Shown here piece by piece: positions 1 to 6,745 of a stretch of 11,475 nt of DNA. Location: positions 1 through 11,475 of the forward strand of contig DSBH01000092.1 in the NCBI GenBank assembly GCA_011056825.1, read 5' to 3'. How positions within the stretch are numbered: the first letter of the stretch is position 1; each line of letters begins with the position of its first letter. The notes below the pieces were generated by a model. That model made no database searches. It was given only the letters and a program-made list of their open reading frames with translations, and was not told where the DNA came from. The stretch comes from Deltaproteobacteria bacterium. Lineage in GTDB: Bacteria; Desulfobacterota; Syntrophia; Syntrophales; UBA2210. The translations under genes and the position numbers were made by a program.

Positions 1-1
1 G

Positions 2-487
2 CTGAACTGGATGAACGGCTGGTACATTCGGAATCTCGAACTGGAAACCATCGCCGACCGGACGCGTCCCTACTTTGAAGCAGCCGGCATTGATGTTTCG
101 GACCGGGAAACGTTCGTCAAAGTCGTAGCCGTGGCGAGGGATTACGTTTCCTGTCTGGAAGAGATGGTAGATCGGGGCCGAATGTTTTATGAAGACATCT
201 GCTTTTCTGATGAACAGCGCGAACTCGTGCGCGAAGAGGTGTCCCGGAGCATCTACACCCGCTGGATCGAGGAAATGGAGGCGAACCCGGCCTGGACCAG
301 GGAGGACACCGAAAATTTTATTAAGCAGAGCATGAAAGAACTTGGCCTGAAGGGGAAAAATTTTTATTTTCCTCTGCGCCTCGCATTGTTCGGAAACACC
401 CACGGACCCGACATTCCGTCGCTCATCGACATTCTGGGCCCCCGTGAGACCGTCAGCCGGTTCCGCCGCGCCCTGGAACAGGTCTGA
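2..487 (+). CDS. gltX: Glutamyl-tRNA synthetase, C-terminal part (5' end outside window)
   Basis: This is the last ~161 codons of a gene that begins before the window; the frame is open from base 2 and ends at TGA 485-487. The enzyme charges tRNA(Glu) with glutamate in the cytoplasm. The visible part is the alpha-helical anticodon-binding domain typical of class I GluRS. It opens with LNWMNGWYIR, matching the conserved (K/N)xxWxNGxYIR segment that follows the catalytic core, and ends with FPLRLALFGNTHGPDIPSL, the usual 'PLRxALxGxxHGPxLP' signature near the GluRS C-terminus. The HIGH and KMSKS motifs would lie upstream and cannot be checked. The ATG at base 11 is an internal methionine, not a start. 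purD follows after 38 bp on the same strand, so the two are probably co-transcribed. A discriminating or non-discriminating specificity (Glu versus Gln tRNA) cannot be judged from this fragment. Confidence 0.93.
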   Translation: MNWMNGWYIRNLELETIADRTRPYFEAAGIDVSDRETFVKVVAVARDYVSCLEEMVDRGRMFYEDICFSDEQRELVREEVSRSIYTRWIEEMEANPAWTREDTENFIKQSMKELGLKGKNFYFPLRLALFGNTHGPDIPSLIDILGPRETVSRFRRALEQV

Positions 488-525
488 AAGAACCGCGACG
501 AACACGCCACCGGAGGAGGAAAGGC

Positions 526-1854
526 ATGCCCTCGATACTTGTCATCGGGAACGGCGCCAGGGAGCACGTAATTGCTGAAACACTGGCCCGCTCGGTCCAT
601 CATCCGAAACTTTTCGCGTTCATGAAATCGAACAATCCGGGCATTGCCGCCCACTGTCTCGAAACACGTATGGGAAGCTACGGCGATCTTGAAGGCATTA
701 CGGCCTTCGCCCGCGAGAAGGGCATAGATTTCGCCGTTGTGGGACCCGAGGATCCCCTGGAAAAAGGCGTGGTCGACGCACTGGCGGCGGCGGGCATTCC
801 CTCGATGGGCCCCCGCAGGGAGCCGGCCCGGCTGGAAACATCGAAAGTCTTCACGCGGAACCTGCTGAAAAAATACGGGATTCCGGGGAACCCCGCGTTC
901 CGGGTCTTTTCGTCCATCACGGGTGTGCGGGAGTTCCTGAAAGAACTCGACGGTGGCGCCGTTATCAAGCCGGACGGCCTCACCGGAGGCAAGGGCGTCA
1001 TGGTCCAGGGAGATCATTTCGACGATGTCGACGGGGCGCTCGCCATCTGCGAAAATATCCTGGAGGATTCCGGCTCGGTGCTCGTGGAGGCGAAACTGGA
1101 CGGCGAGGAATTTTCGCTGCAGTGTTTCTGCGACGGCGAGACCGTTGTGCCCATGCCGGCTGTCCAGGACCACAAACGGCGTTTCGCCGGTGACCGTGGT
1201 CCCAATACGGGCGGTATGGGGTCATATTCCTTTTCCGACCATTCCCTCCCCTTCCTGCGGCCCGAAGACACGGCGGAGGCGCTCGTCATCACCCGGCGGG
1301 TGGCCGAGGCGTTGCGCGGCGAAACGGGAATCCCCTTCAAGGGCGTTATGTACGGAGGATGGATCGCCACCGCCGAAGGTGTCCGGCTTCTGGAGTACAA
1401 CGCCCGGTTCGGCGATCCCGAGGCGATGAACGTGTTGCCGCTTCTGAAAACCGATTTCGTCGATCTGTGCCGTTCCATCGTGGACGGAACGCTGAGTGAT
1501 CTCGAGGTCGCATTCGAGCGCAGGGCGACCGTGTGCAAGTACGTGGTGCCGAAAGGATACGGGTTGCCGGCGGACCACCCGGACGCCGCTTCCCGCGAGT
1601 CGCGGATTGTTATCGGACAGGCGGAAGGGGTCAACCTGTATTATTCATCGGTGGACAAGCGGGAAGGCGGTCTTTACATGACATCGTCACGTGCCCTGGG
1701 AGTGGTCGGAATCGCCGATGATATTGTCGAGGCGGAACGCAGGGCCGAGGCGGCGATCGGCGCCATCGGCGGTCCCGTGGATCACCGCGTCGATATCGGA
1801 ACGGAAGACCTCATTCGACGGCGGATCTCGCACATGAAGGCGCTACGGGGGTGA
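526..1854 (+). CDS. purD: Phosphoribosylamine--glycine ligase (GAR synthetase), archaeal-type
   Basis: This 442-residue enzyme ligates glycine to 5-phosphoribosylamine using ATP, the second step of de novo purine synthesis. The N-terminal domain starts with ILVIGNGAREHVIAE (cf. GNGGREHA). VGPEDPLEKGVVD (72-84) and the ATP-grasp elements KPDGLTGGKGV (148-158), QDHKR (214-218), GPNTGGMGSYS (225-235) and NARFGDPEAMNVLPLL (292-307) follow in the expected order. ATG 526 has an excellent Shine-Dalgarno (GGAGGAGG, 512-519) six bases upstream. The details resemble archaeal PurD more than E. coli PurD, from memory of those sequences: FMKSNNPGI near residue 35, GDPEAMNVLP instead of GDPE(T/V)Q, the LYYSSVDKREGGLYMTSSR stretch (371-389), and a C-terminus of the form DIGTEDLI..RISHMK. 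All catalytic motifs are present, so it should be active. Its identity as PurD is secure; the archaeal affinity is my inference. Confidence 0.95.
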   Translation: MPSILVIGNGAREHVIAETLARSVHHPKLFAFMKSNNPGIAAHCLETRMGSYGDLEGITAFAREKGIDFAVVGPEDPLEKGVVDALAAAGIPSMGPRREPARLETSKVFTRNLLKKYGIPGNPAFRVFSSITGVREFLKELDGGAVIKPDGLTGGKGVMVQGDHFDDVDGALAICENILEDSGSVLVEAKLDGEEFSLQCFCDGETVVPMPAVQDHKRRFAGDRGPNTGGMGSYSFSDHSLPFLRPEDTAEALVITRRVAEALRGETGIPFKGVMYGGWIATAEGVRLLEYNARFGDPEAMNVLPLLKTDFVDLCRSIVDGTLSDLEVAFERRATVCKYVVPKGYGLPADHPDAASRESRIVIGQAEGVNLYYSSVDKREGGLYMTSSRALGVVGIADDIVEAERRAEAAIGAIGGPVDHRVDIGTEDLIRRRISHMKALRG

Positions 1855-1893
1855 CAAACGCCGGAATGCAGAGGCGCGAGCGAGACAGCATAG

Positions 1894-1899
1894 TATAAT
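1894..1899 (+). promoter_or_regulatory. Possible -10 box upstream of purH
   Basis: A perfect TATAAT lies in the short purD-purH gap, with no recognisable -35 at 17 bp and no TGn extension. If used, the transcript would start about 14 nt before the purH ATG, just ahead of its Shine-Dalgarno. It may be a weak internal promoter or chance. Confidence 0.25.
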
Positions 1900-1919
1900 T
1901 GATGGAAGAAAGGAGAATC

Positions 1920-3488
1920 ATGGAAAACAAGATTAAACGCGTTTTGATAAGCGTCACCGACAAACGGGGGGTTATCGATTTTGCGGGGAAGCTCGCGGGC
2001 TTCGGCGTGGAGATTCTTTCCACGGGCGGAACGGCCTCGCAATTAAGAGATGCGGGTATAGCCGTCACCGACGTGTCCGATTATACCGGGTTCCCGGAGA
2101 TGATGGACGGCCGGCTGAAGACGCTCCACCCCAAGATTCACGGGGGGATCCTCGCCGTGAGAGACAATGCCGAACACCTGGACGCCCTTAAAAAACACCA
2201 GATAGAGACCATCGACATGGTGGTCATCAATCTGTACCGTTTCGAAGACACGGTGGCGCGGGAAGGATGCACGCTGGCAGAGGCTGTGGAGAACATCGAC
2301 ATAGGCGGTCCCACCATGCTGCGGGCGGCGGCCAAGAACTGGCCCTTTGTGACGGTGGTCACTGATCCCGACGATTACGACCGTATCACCGAGGAGTTGA
2401 ACAAGCGGGGCGGCGCCGTCTCGAGAGAAACAAACTTCGCCCTGGCGACAAAAACGTTTCAATTGACGGCCCGGTACGACGGGGCCATCGCCGACTACCT
2501 GGGCAGGCTCAGCGCCGACGGAACGGTCAGCTCGGATTTTTCCGACACGCTGTCGATCCAGTTCGAAAAGGCCCAGGACTTGCGCTATGGCGAGAATCCT
2601 CACCAGAAGGCGGCCTTTTACCGGGAACAGGACCGGTCGCTCGCGTGCGTTGCCAACGCCTTCCAGATCCAGGGCAAGGAGCTGTCCTACAACAACATAA
2701 TGGACAGCGACGCCGCGTGGCAGGCGGTCCGAGATTTCAGGCAGCCCGCGGCGGTTATCATGAAACACGCCAATCCCTGCGGGGCGGCGACGGCGGAAGA
2801 ACATCTGCGCGACGCTTACCTGAGGGCACTTGAGACCGATCCTGTGTCCGCTTTCGGCGGCATCGTGGCCTTCAACCGTCCACTGGATACCGAAACAGCC
2901 GAAGAGCTGGCAAAAATCTTTCTGGAGGTTATCATAGCTCCCGGATTTGCCGCCGGCGCAAAGGAAATTCTGGCTTCCAAGAAAAACGTCCGGTTGCTCG
3001 AGATTCCGTCTTCGGCCGGTTCGGTGAAGACAGGGCTGGATTACCGGCGTGTCGTGGGCGGATTACTTGTGCAGGAACGGGACACGGTCGTTGACGACGT
3101 GCGGGCCGCCCGGGTAGTGACGAAACGGGCGCCGACGGACGATGAATACCAGGCGCTTGATTTCGCCTGGAAAATGGTGAAACAGGTGAAATCGAACGCC
3201 ATAGTCTTCGCCTCGAAAGATCAGCTCGTGGGTGTCGGCGCCGGCCAGATGAGTCGTGTCGACTCGGTGGAAATCGCCCGCATGAAGGCGAAATTACCCA
3301 CCGAGGGAACCGTCCTGGCATCCGACGCCTTTTTCCCTTTCAGAGATGGCGTCGACATGGCGGCACAAGCGGGTGTCACGGCGATAGTTCAACCCGGTGG
3401 TTCCATTCGGGATGAAGAAACAATTGCCGCAGCCGACGAGCACGGCATGGCCATGATCTTTACCGGCAGGCGGCATTTCAGGCACTGA
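1920..3488 (+). CDS. purH: Bifunctional AICAR formyltransferase / IMP cyclohydrolase
   Basis: PurH performs the last two steps of de novo IMP synthesis: formylation of AICAR with 10-formyl-THF, then ring closure. The N-terminal MGS-like cyclohydrolase domain begins IKRVLISVTDKRG and carries STGGTAS (34-40) and KTLHPKIHGGIL (67-78). The C-terminal transformylase domain carries RYGENPHQK (222-230), the catalytic Lys-His pair in VIMKHANPCGAA (K282, H283) and DPVSAFGG (307-314). I chose ATG 1920 (522 aa, close to the 529 aa of E. coli) because an AAGGAGA Shine-Dalgarno (1910-1916) lies just upstream and the conserved IKRxLISV start follows directly. TTG 1899 and ATG 1902 would add seven or fewer non-conserved residues and would swallow that Shine-Dalgarno. 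The spacing to ATG 1920 is short, 3-4 nt. It lies 65 bp after purD and is consistent with a purine operon. Confidence 0.96.
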   Translation: MENKIKRVLISVTDKRGVIDFAGKLAGFGVEILSTGGTASQLRDAGIAVTDVSDYTGFPEMMDGRLKTLHPKIHGGILAVRDNAEHLDALKKHQIETIDMVVINLYRFEDTVAREGCTLAEAVENIDIGGPTMLRAAAKNWPFVTVVTDPDDYDRITEELNKRGGAVSRETNFALATKTFQLTARYDGAIADYLGRLSADGTVSSDFSDTLSIQFEKAQDLRYGENPHQKAAFYREQDRSLACVANAFQIQGKELSYNNIMDSDAAWQAVRDFRQPAAVIMKHANPCGAATAEEHLRDAYLRALETDPVSAFGGIVAFNRPLDTETAEELAKIFLEVIIAPGFAAGAKEILASKKNVRLLEIPSSAGSVKTGLDYRRVVGGLLVQERDTVVDDVRAARVVTKRAPTDDEYQALDFAWKMVKQVKSNAIVFASKDQLVGVGAGQMSRVDSVEIARMKAKLPTEGTVLASDAFFPFRDGVDMAAQAGVTAIVQPGGSIRDEETIAAADEHGMAMIFTGRRHFRH

Positions 3489-3497
3489 TGGCATTGC

Positions 3498-3526
3498 GGG
3501 GAACGGGGCGTTATTCCCCGTTCCCC
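3498..3526 (+). repeat. Perfect 11-bp inverted repeat (hairpin) between purH and the YrdC gene
   Basis: GGGGAACGGGG (3498-3508), a 7-base loop, then CCCCGTTCCCC (3516-3526) form an uninterrupted 11-bp GC-rich stem ten bases after the purH stop codon. There is no T-run after the right arm, so it does not look like a standard intrinsic terminator. A role in 3'-end protection of the purH mRNA, partial attenuation of the downstream gene, or termination without a U-tract are all possible. The repeat is directly visible; the function is inferred. Confidence 0.7.
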
Positions 3527-3555
3527 TGCACGCAAAGCGGAAAGAGCGTGTCTGT

Positions 3556-4197
3556 ATGACCGCGCGTGTTATTCTTCTCGATCCCCGAAATCCCTCGGAA
3601 ACGGCGCTCAGCGAAGCCGCCGGGTTGCTCCGGGACGGCGGGATCATAGCCTATCCCACGGAAACCCTGTACGGTCTCGGCGTGGACGGGACCAACGAAG
3701 CGGCGGTGGAAAAAATATTCACCGTCAAGGGCCGATCACACAGTATTCCCGTTTCTCTTATAATTGCTTCGTGGTCCGACCTGGAACAGTTGGCTTTGAA
3801 TATTCCGCCGGCGGGACGGAAACTTGCTGAGGCCTTCTGGCCGGGCGGGCTGACGCTCCTGTTCACGGCCGCGCCCGCCGTATCGAAGAAACTGACGGCG
3901 GGAACAGGGAAAATCGGCGTCCGTTTCTCTTCCGATCCGGTTGCCGCACTGCTCGCACGCCGTCTCGGGCGCCCGATAACGGCCACCAGCGCGAACCGCT
4001 CCGGCGGCGCCGAATGCCACAACTCGCAGGAGGTGATCGCCGCCCTGGGCGACCGGCTGGATGCCGTTGTCGACGGGGGCACGACGCCGGGACCGCCGGG
4101 ATCAACCATCGTGGACGTCACCGTTGATCCGCCGCTTGTTGTCAGAGAGGGCGTGATATCGAAGAGCCGCCTGGATGCGGTGTTACAAGGGGCATAA
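3556..4197 (+). CDS. L-threonylcarbamoyladenylate synthase, YrdC/Sua5 family (single YrdC domain)
   Basis: This 213-residue cytoplasmic enzyme should make threonylcarbamoyl-AMP from threonine, bicarbonate and ATP, the precursor of the t6A37 modification on ANN-decoding tRNAs. Family signatures appear in order: GGIIAYPTETLYGLG (28-42), VKGRSHSIPVSLII (57-70; the K.R....P pattern that binds substrates), FWPGGLTLLF (94-103), IGVRFSSDP (120-128), ITATSANRSGG (141-151) and GPPGSTIVD (179-187). The protein ends shortly after the YrdC domain, so it lacks the C-terminal Sua5 domain and corresponds to the short TsaC/YwlC-like form. ATG 3556 is preceded by a weak purine stretch (AAAGAG, 3541-3546). It follows purH by 67 bp, with the strong hairpin in between, and ends 18 bp from the convergent zinc-ribbon gene. 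The general YciO branch is an alternative, but the intact motif set favours TsaC function. Confidence 0.9.
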   Translation: MTARVILLDPRNPSETALSEAAGLLRDGGIIAYPTETLYGLGVDGTNEAAVEKIFTVKGRSHSIPVSLIIASWSDLEQLALNIPPAGRKLAEAFWPGGLTLLFTAAPAVSKKLTAGTGKIGVRFSSDPVAALLARRLGRPITATSANRSGGAECHNSQEVIAALGDRLDAVVDGGTTPGPPGSTIVDVTVDPPLVVREGVISKSRLDAVLQGA

Positions 4198-4215
4198 TAC
4201 GGATGGTGTTCTGTG

Positions 4216-5142
4216 TTACCGGTCTTCTTCGTCCGCGCCGGGCACGCCCGCATCGATTACCTCGACGGCAAAAAGACCGGCCGTGTTCTCGGGATTAACG
4301 AATGCCAGCATGAAGGGAACGGGGCCGCCCGGCGGAATCGTCACGCCCCGTCGATCCCGTCCGGTGGGCATCAGCAATTCCCGTTCTATTTCCTTTCTCG
4401 TGAGATTCCGGAGTTCTTCTTCCGAAAGCAGGTTGCCGCAGCAGGATTCAGTTTCGGCGATGACGTTGCGGTTCTCGTCCATCAACTTTCCCTTGACCCG
4501 CAGCGATGACAGGCTGAAGTCGTTTTTGTTGACGGCGATTCCCGTGACGATGAGAATTTTTCCCGCGATCCAGTTGCTGTGCACGGCTTCTTCCACGTCT
4601 GTCAGTTCGATATTCTGCCGGGCTTCGTGAAGCAGGTCGCGGTCATCGTGGGAACCTACCAGCGATTCGACGACGGCAAAAGTACGGGAAAACCCTGTCG
4701 TCACAGCCGTCCGAACGGATGAATTCAGCCGGAGAGCCAGTGCGCCCAGGACAATGACGATGCAGAGAACAAGAAACAACAACCAACCGCCGGTCCGTCG
4801 GCGCTCTTTTCCGTCCGGCCGAGGTTCCGCCGTGGGCGTTCCGGCAGGTTCTTCCGGGCGCGTTTCGTCAGCCGCCGGTTCTTCGCCGGTCGTTGTGCGC
4901 TGTACGTCAGCGGATCCGCTGTCGATATCGTCGAGGAGTTTTGACAGGTTTCTCAGGTCTTCGTCCTGCCCCAGGGGAATGTCGCGGGGGACCGGTATTT
5001 CTCCGCCGGCATCAGGTTCGGGAGTCGCCGGACGGGTGAACACGTACTTGCACCCGCCGCACCTGAAACGGGCGTCAGGCTTGTCCGCCAACTCGTCGCT
5101 GACTCGATAACGTCGTCCGCACCGGGGACATTCAATGATCAC
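4216..5142 (-). CDS. Zinc-ribbon (MJ0042-type) single-pass membrane protein with DUF3426-like domain
   Basis: This 308-residue protein starts at GTG 5142 within a GTGA overlap with the hpt stop. The N-terminus is a zinc ribbon of the MJ0042 type, MIIECPRCGRRYRVSDE, with Cys at 5, 8, 28 and 31 (CPRC...CGGC). An acidic, Pro/Thr/Glu-rich, probably disordered linker (about 37-112) leads to basic residues and one transmembrane helix (about 119-139, WLLFLVLCIVIVLGALAL). The rest (about 165-300) looks like the DUF3426 extracytoplasmic domain, including MLAFVNPENTAGLFAVEVIDAG, typical of that family's C-terminus. The zinc ribbon should face the cytoplasm. An extra adjacent Cys pair (234-235) lies in the outer domain. 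The function of such proteins is not established. Overlap with hpt implies co-translation, but not necessarily a shared function. The GTG start is favoured because MJ0042 ribbons normally begin two or three residues before the first CxxC. Confidence 0.8.
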   Translation of the reverse strand: MIIECPRCGRRYRVSDELADKPDARFRCGGCKYVFTRPATPEPDAGGEIPVPRDIPLGQDEDLRNLSKLLDDIDSGSADVQRTTTGEEPAADETRPEEPAGTPTAEPRPDGKERRRTGGWLLFLVLCIVIVLGALALRLNSSVRTAVTTGFSRTFAVVESLVGSHDDRDLLHEARQNIELTDVEEAVHSNWIAGKILIVTGIAVNKNDFSLSSLRVKGKLMDENRNVIAETESCCGNLLSEEELRNLTRKEIERELLMPTGRDRRGVTIPPGGPVPFMLAFVNPENTAGLFAVEVIDAGVPGADEEDR

Positions 5143-5687
5143 AATCCGCCTCCGGCCAGCCGCCGCTCGTCAAGCACGTATATGTCGGGAAGGCAGCGGT
5201 ATTGTTCGTCATAGTCCAGCCCGTAACCGACGATAAAACCCTCATCGACGGCGAATCCCACGTAGTCAGGTACAAATTCCAGCTGCCGGCGTTCCTTCTT
5301 GTCGATCAGCGTGCACGATTTCAGCGAACGGGGACTTCTTCGCCTGATCCGTTCGGCGAAAAAGGCGATGGTGATGCCCGTGTCGACGATGTCCTCGACA
5401 ATGAGCACGTCCCGCCCCTGGACGGGGATTTCGATATCTTTCCTGATTTCGACGCTGCCCGTGCTGGTGCTGCCGGAACCATAACTGGCCAGCCGGGCGA
5501 AATCGATGACGTGAGAAAAATCAAGCTTCCGTGAAAGATCCGCGAGAAACATGAACGATCCCTTCAGAATCGACACGAGCACCGCGTCTTTTCCTTCGTA
5601 ATCGCGATTGATCTCGACGGCGAGTTCCCGCACGCGCCGGTCGATATCATGCCGGTCGAAGAGAATTGTTCCCGGTATATTCATCAT
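5139..5687 (-). CDS. hpt: Hypoxanthine phosphoribosyltransferase
   Basis: This 182-residue cytoplasmic enzyme salvages hypoxanthine (and often guanine) to IMP/GMP using PRPP. Typical type I PRTase elements are present: ILKGSFMFLADL (40-51, with the PPi-binding LKG), the flexible loop ASYGSGSTSTG (67-77), the PRPP loop VLIVEDIVDTGIT (94-106, with the acidic pair E98/D99), LIDKKERR (127-134, base-binding Lys) and FIVGYGLDYDEQYR (151-164). Its length matches bacterial Hpt (about 175-185 aa). There are two tandem ATGs (5687 and 5684); an AGAGGGG Shine-Dalgarno lies upstream (about 5692-5698 on the minus strand), better spaced for the second ATG. Its TGA overlaps the GTG of the zinc-ribbon gene. 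It complements the de novo genes purD and purH on the other strand. A promoter is predicted immediately upstream. Confidence 0.95.
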   Translation of the reverse strand: MMNIPGTILFDRHDIDRRVRELAVEINRDYEGKDAVLVSILKGSFMFLADLSRKLDFSHVIDFARLASYGSGSTSTGSVEIRKDIEIPVQGRDVLIVEDIVDTGITIAFFAERIRRRSPRSLKSCTLIDKKERRQLEFVPDYVGFAVDEGFIVGYGLDYDEQYRCLPDIYVLDERRLAGGGL

Positions 5688-5707
5688 TGCGTCCCCTCTG
5701 ATGATTG

Positions 5708-5736
5708 TTCATAAACCAACCACGGCGGGCTGTCAA
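5708..5736 (-). promoter_or_regulatory. Predicted sigma-70-type promoter of hpt
   Basis: On the minus strand TTGACA (5736-5731) is followed after exactly 17 bp by TATGAA (5713-5708, 4 of 6 to consensus). Transcription would start near 5701, giving a very short leader of about 14 nt that still contains the hpt Shine-Dalgarno. The -35 box sits inside the loop of the inverted repeat at 5721-5755. Confidence 0.5.
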
Positions 5737-5755
5737 ACGGTATCAGGCCGCCGTG
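5721..5755 (-). terminator. Hairpin directly after the cysteine-rich gene; possible terminator
   Basis: CACGGCGG and CCGCCGTG form a perfect 8-bp stem with a 19-base loop, starting two bases past the stop codon of the cysteine-rich gene. On the minus strand the stem is followed by GTTGGTTTATG, a poor U-tract, so it may terminate weakly or merely protect the 3' end. The loop carries the hpt -35 box. Confidence 0.45.
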
Positions 5756-5756
5756 A

Positions 5757-6575
5757 TTATTGTGGATGGTCACGGTAATAATCGATAAAAGCGCTTATCG
5801 AGTCTTCAACCAGGCCTTCCGCTTTCCGGAGCTCATTCGAAGAGCGGAAACGCGACGTAAGGCTCAGGAATATTTTGTCGAAGCGGGACCGTTCGCAACC
5901 CAGGGCGTCATAATCGATGTGGCTGATCATGTATTGTGATCCGTCGAAATAATATTTTCCCAGGCGGTTCGTCTCGGGCGACCTGAACGGCCAGGTCGTC
6001 TTGAAATTGAAAAACCGTTGCGCCATGTCTTTCAAACGTCCGGTTTTCAAGAGTTCAGGATCGGGCGCTTCGCCCAGGCCCTCCGCTATGAAACGGAAAT
6101 ATTCCTTCACCAGGTCGATGTCGGTTATGACCAGGCCATAAAGATACCAGTCATCGATGCTGTTGACCACGGCCTGTTGTTCCCACCGGGCAAGGTAGTG
6201 GTAACTGGGACAGAAATGGCCGTCACAGAGATCGCGACCGTAAAAGGAGACGTCCCGCAGGTCTTCGCCGTTGTTCTGGAGCGGATGAAGCAGGCAGCCG
6301 ACCCGGCGGTGTTCCTCGTCGATAAATCCCAGGTACTCGCAGCAGTAGATGACCTCGTAGCGTTTTTCCATCGATTCAGTCGACCTGACGAGGGTCGAGA
6401 ATGTTTCCAGGTCATCCCGGCTGCGCACGGTGTCGTGGAAAAGGGCCGTTCGCGCTTCGAGGCGTGCTTCCAGGGATTCCCGGGTGCTGTCGCGATAGTT
6501 GTAAAGTCCGCAGCAGGCGCCGCAGGACTTCTCCGGTCCCGGCTGGCAGAGATGAATATCGCCCGGCTTCAGCAT
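5757..6575 (-). CDS. Uncharacterised cysteine-rich protein, possible YkgJ-like metal-binding cluster
   Basis: I do not recognise a named family with confidence. From ATG 6575 the protein has 272 residues, is soluble (no signal peptide or membrane segment) and contains ten cysteines: 10, 18, 21, 22, 78, 79, 94, 117, 122 and 227. Nine lie in the first 122 residues in an organised pattern: C-x7-C-x2-CC, then YCCEYLGF, GCLLHP and LCDGHFCPSYH, with a nearby His in the last two. This resembles the CxxCC...C...C layout of the YkgJ-type putative zinc/iron-chelating family and suggests a metal site, possibly Fe-S. The C-terminal half is rich in aromatic residues and helical. I chose ATG 6575 because upstream codons (a possible start at 6635) overlap the gpmA terminator and the predicted promoter, and an AAGGGG sequence precedes it. 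It stands alone between two terminator-like hairpins, so it is probably monocistronic. Confidence 0.72.
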   Translation of the reverse strand: MLKPGDIHLCQPGPEKSCGACCGLYNYRDSTRESLEARLEARTALFHDTVRSRDDLETFSTLVRSTESMEKRYEVIYCCEYLGFIDEEHRRVGCLLHPLQNNGEDLRDVSFYGRDLCDGHFCPSYHYLARWEQQAVVNSIDDWYLYGLVITDIDLVKEYFRFIAEGLGEAPDPELLKTGRLKDMAQRFFNFKTTWPFRSPETNRLGKYYFDGSQYMISHIDYDALGCERSRFDKIFLSLTSRFRSSNELRKAEGLVEDSISAFIDYYRDHPQ

Positions 6576-6605
6576 GATACAACGCCCCTTTTTGCGTAAT
6601 GCCGC

Positions 6606-6635
6606 TCTATACCGTGAAACCACCGAAAAAGGCAA
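6606..6635 (-). promoter_or_regulatory. Possible promoter of the cysteine-rich gene
   Basis: On the minus strand TTGCCT (6635-6630) and TATAGA (6611-6606) are separated by 18 bp, each matching consensus at 4 of 6. Transcription would start near 6599, about 24 nt before ATG 6575. The -35 overlaps the 3' arm and T-run of the gpmA terminator. Confidence 0.3.
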
Positions 6636-6663
6636 GCCGACCGGATTGCGCCGCGCCTGCCTT
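6626..6663 (-). terminator. Intrinsic terminator downstream of gpmA
   Basis: Read on the minus strand, AAGGCAGGC (6663-6655) pairs with GCTTGCCTT (6637-6629), a 9-bp stem with one G-U pair. The loop is 17 bases and the stem runs into TTTTT (6630-6626). It lies 83 bp past the gpmA stop and before the cysteine-rich gene, so it should separate the two transcripts. A weaker 5-bp CGGGC/GCCCG element lies nearer to gpmA at 6722-6737. Confidence 0.6.
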
Positions 6664-6745
6664 GATGGAGCTGCGGAACGTTTCTTTATCTGTTCGTAAA
6701 CACAAGTATTATCTGCAATGCCGGGCCGTGATGCCCGCAGGCGGT

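Noticed and set aside
364..1173. Long antisense ORF (269 codons) opposite gltX and purD
   Set aside because: Arg/Pro/His-rich shadow composition, no family features, and lies fully opposite genes with complete conserved motifs.
2043..2804. 253-codon antisense ORF opposite purH
   Set aside because: Shadow of a GC-rich coding frame; no Shine-Dalgarno or recognisable domain.
4180..4219. Repeated GTGTTAC near the convergent ends of the YrdC and zinc-ribbon genes, considered as a bidirectional terminator
   Set aside because: The copies are direct, not inverted, so they do not form a hairpin.
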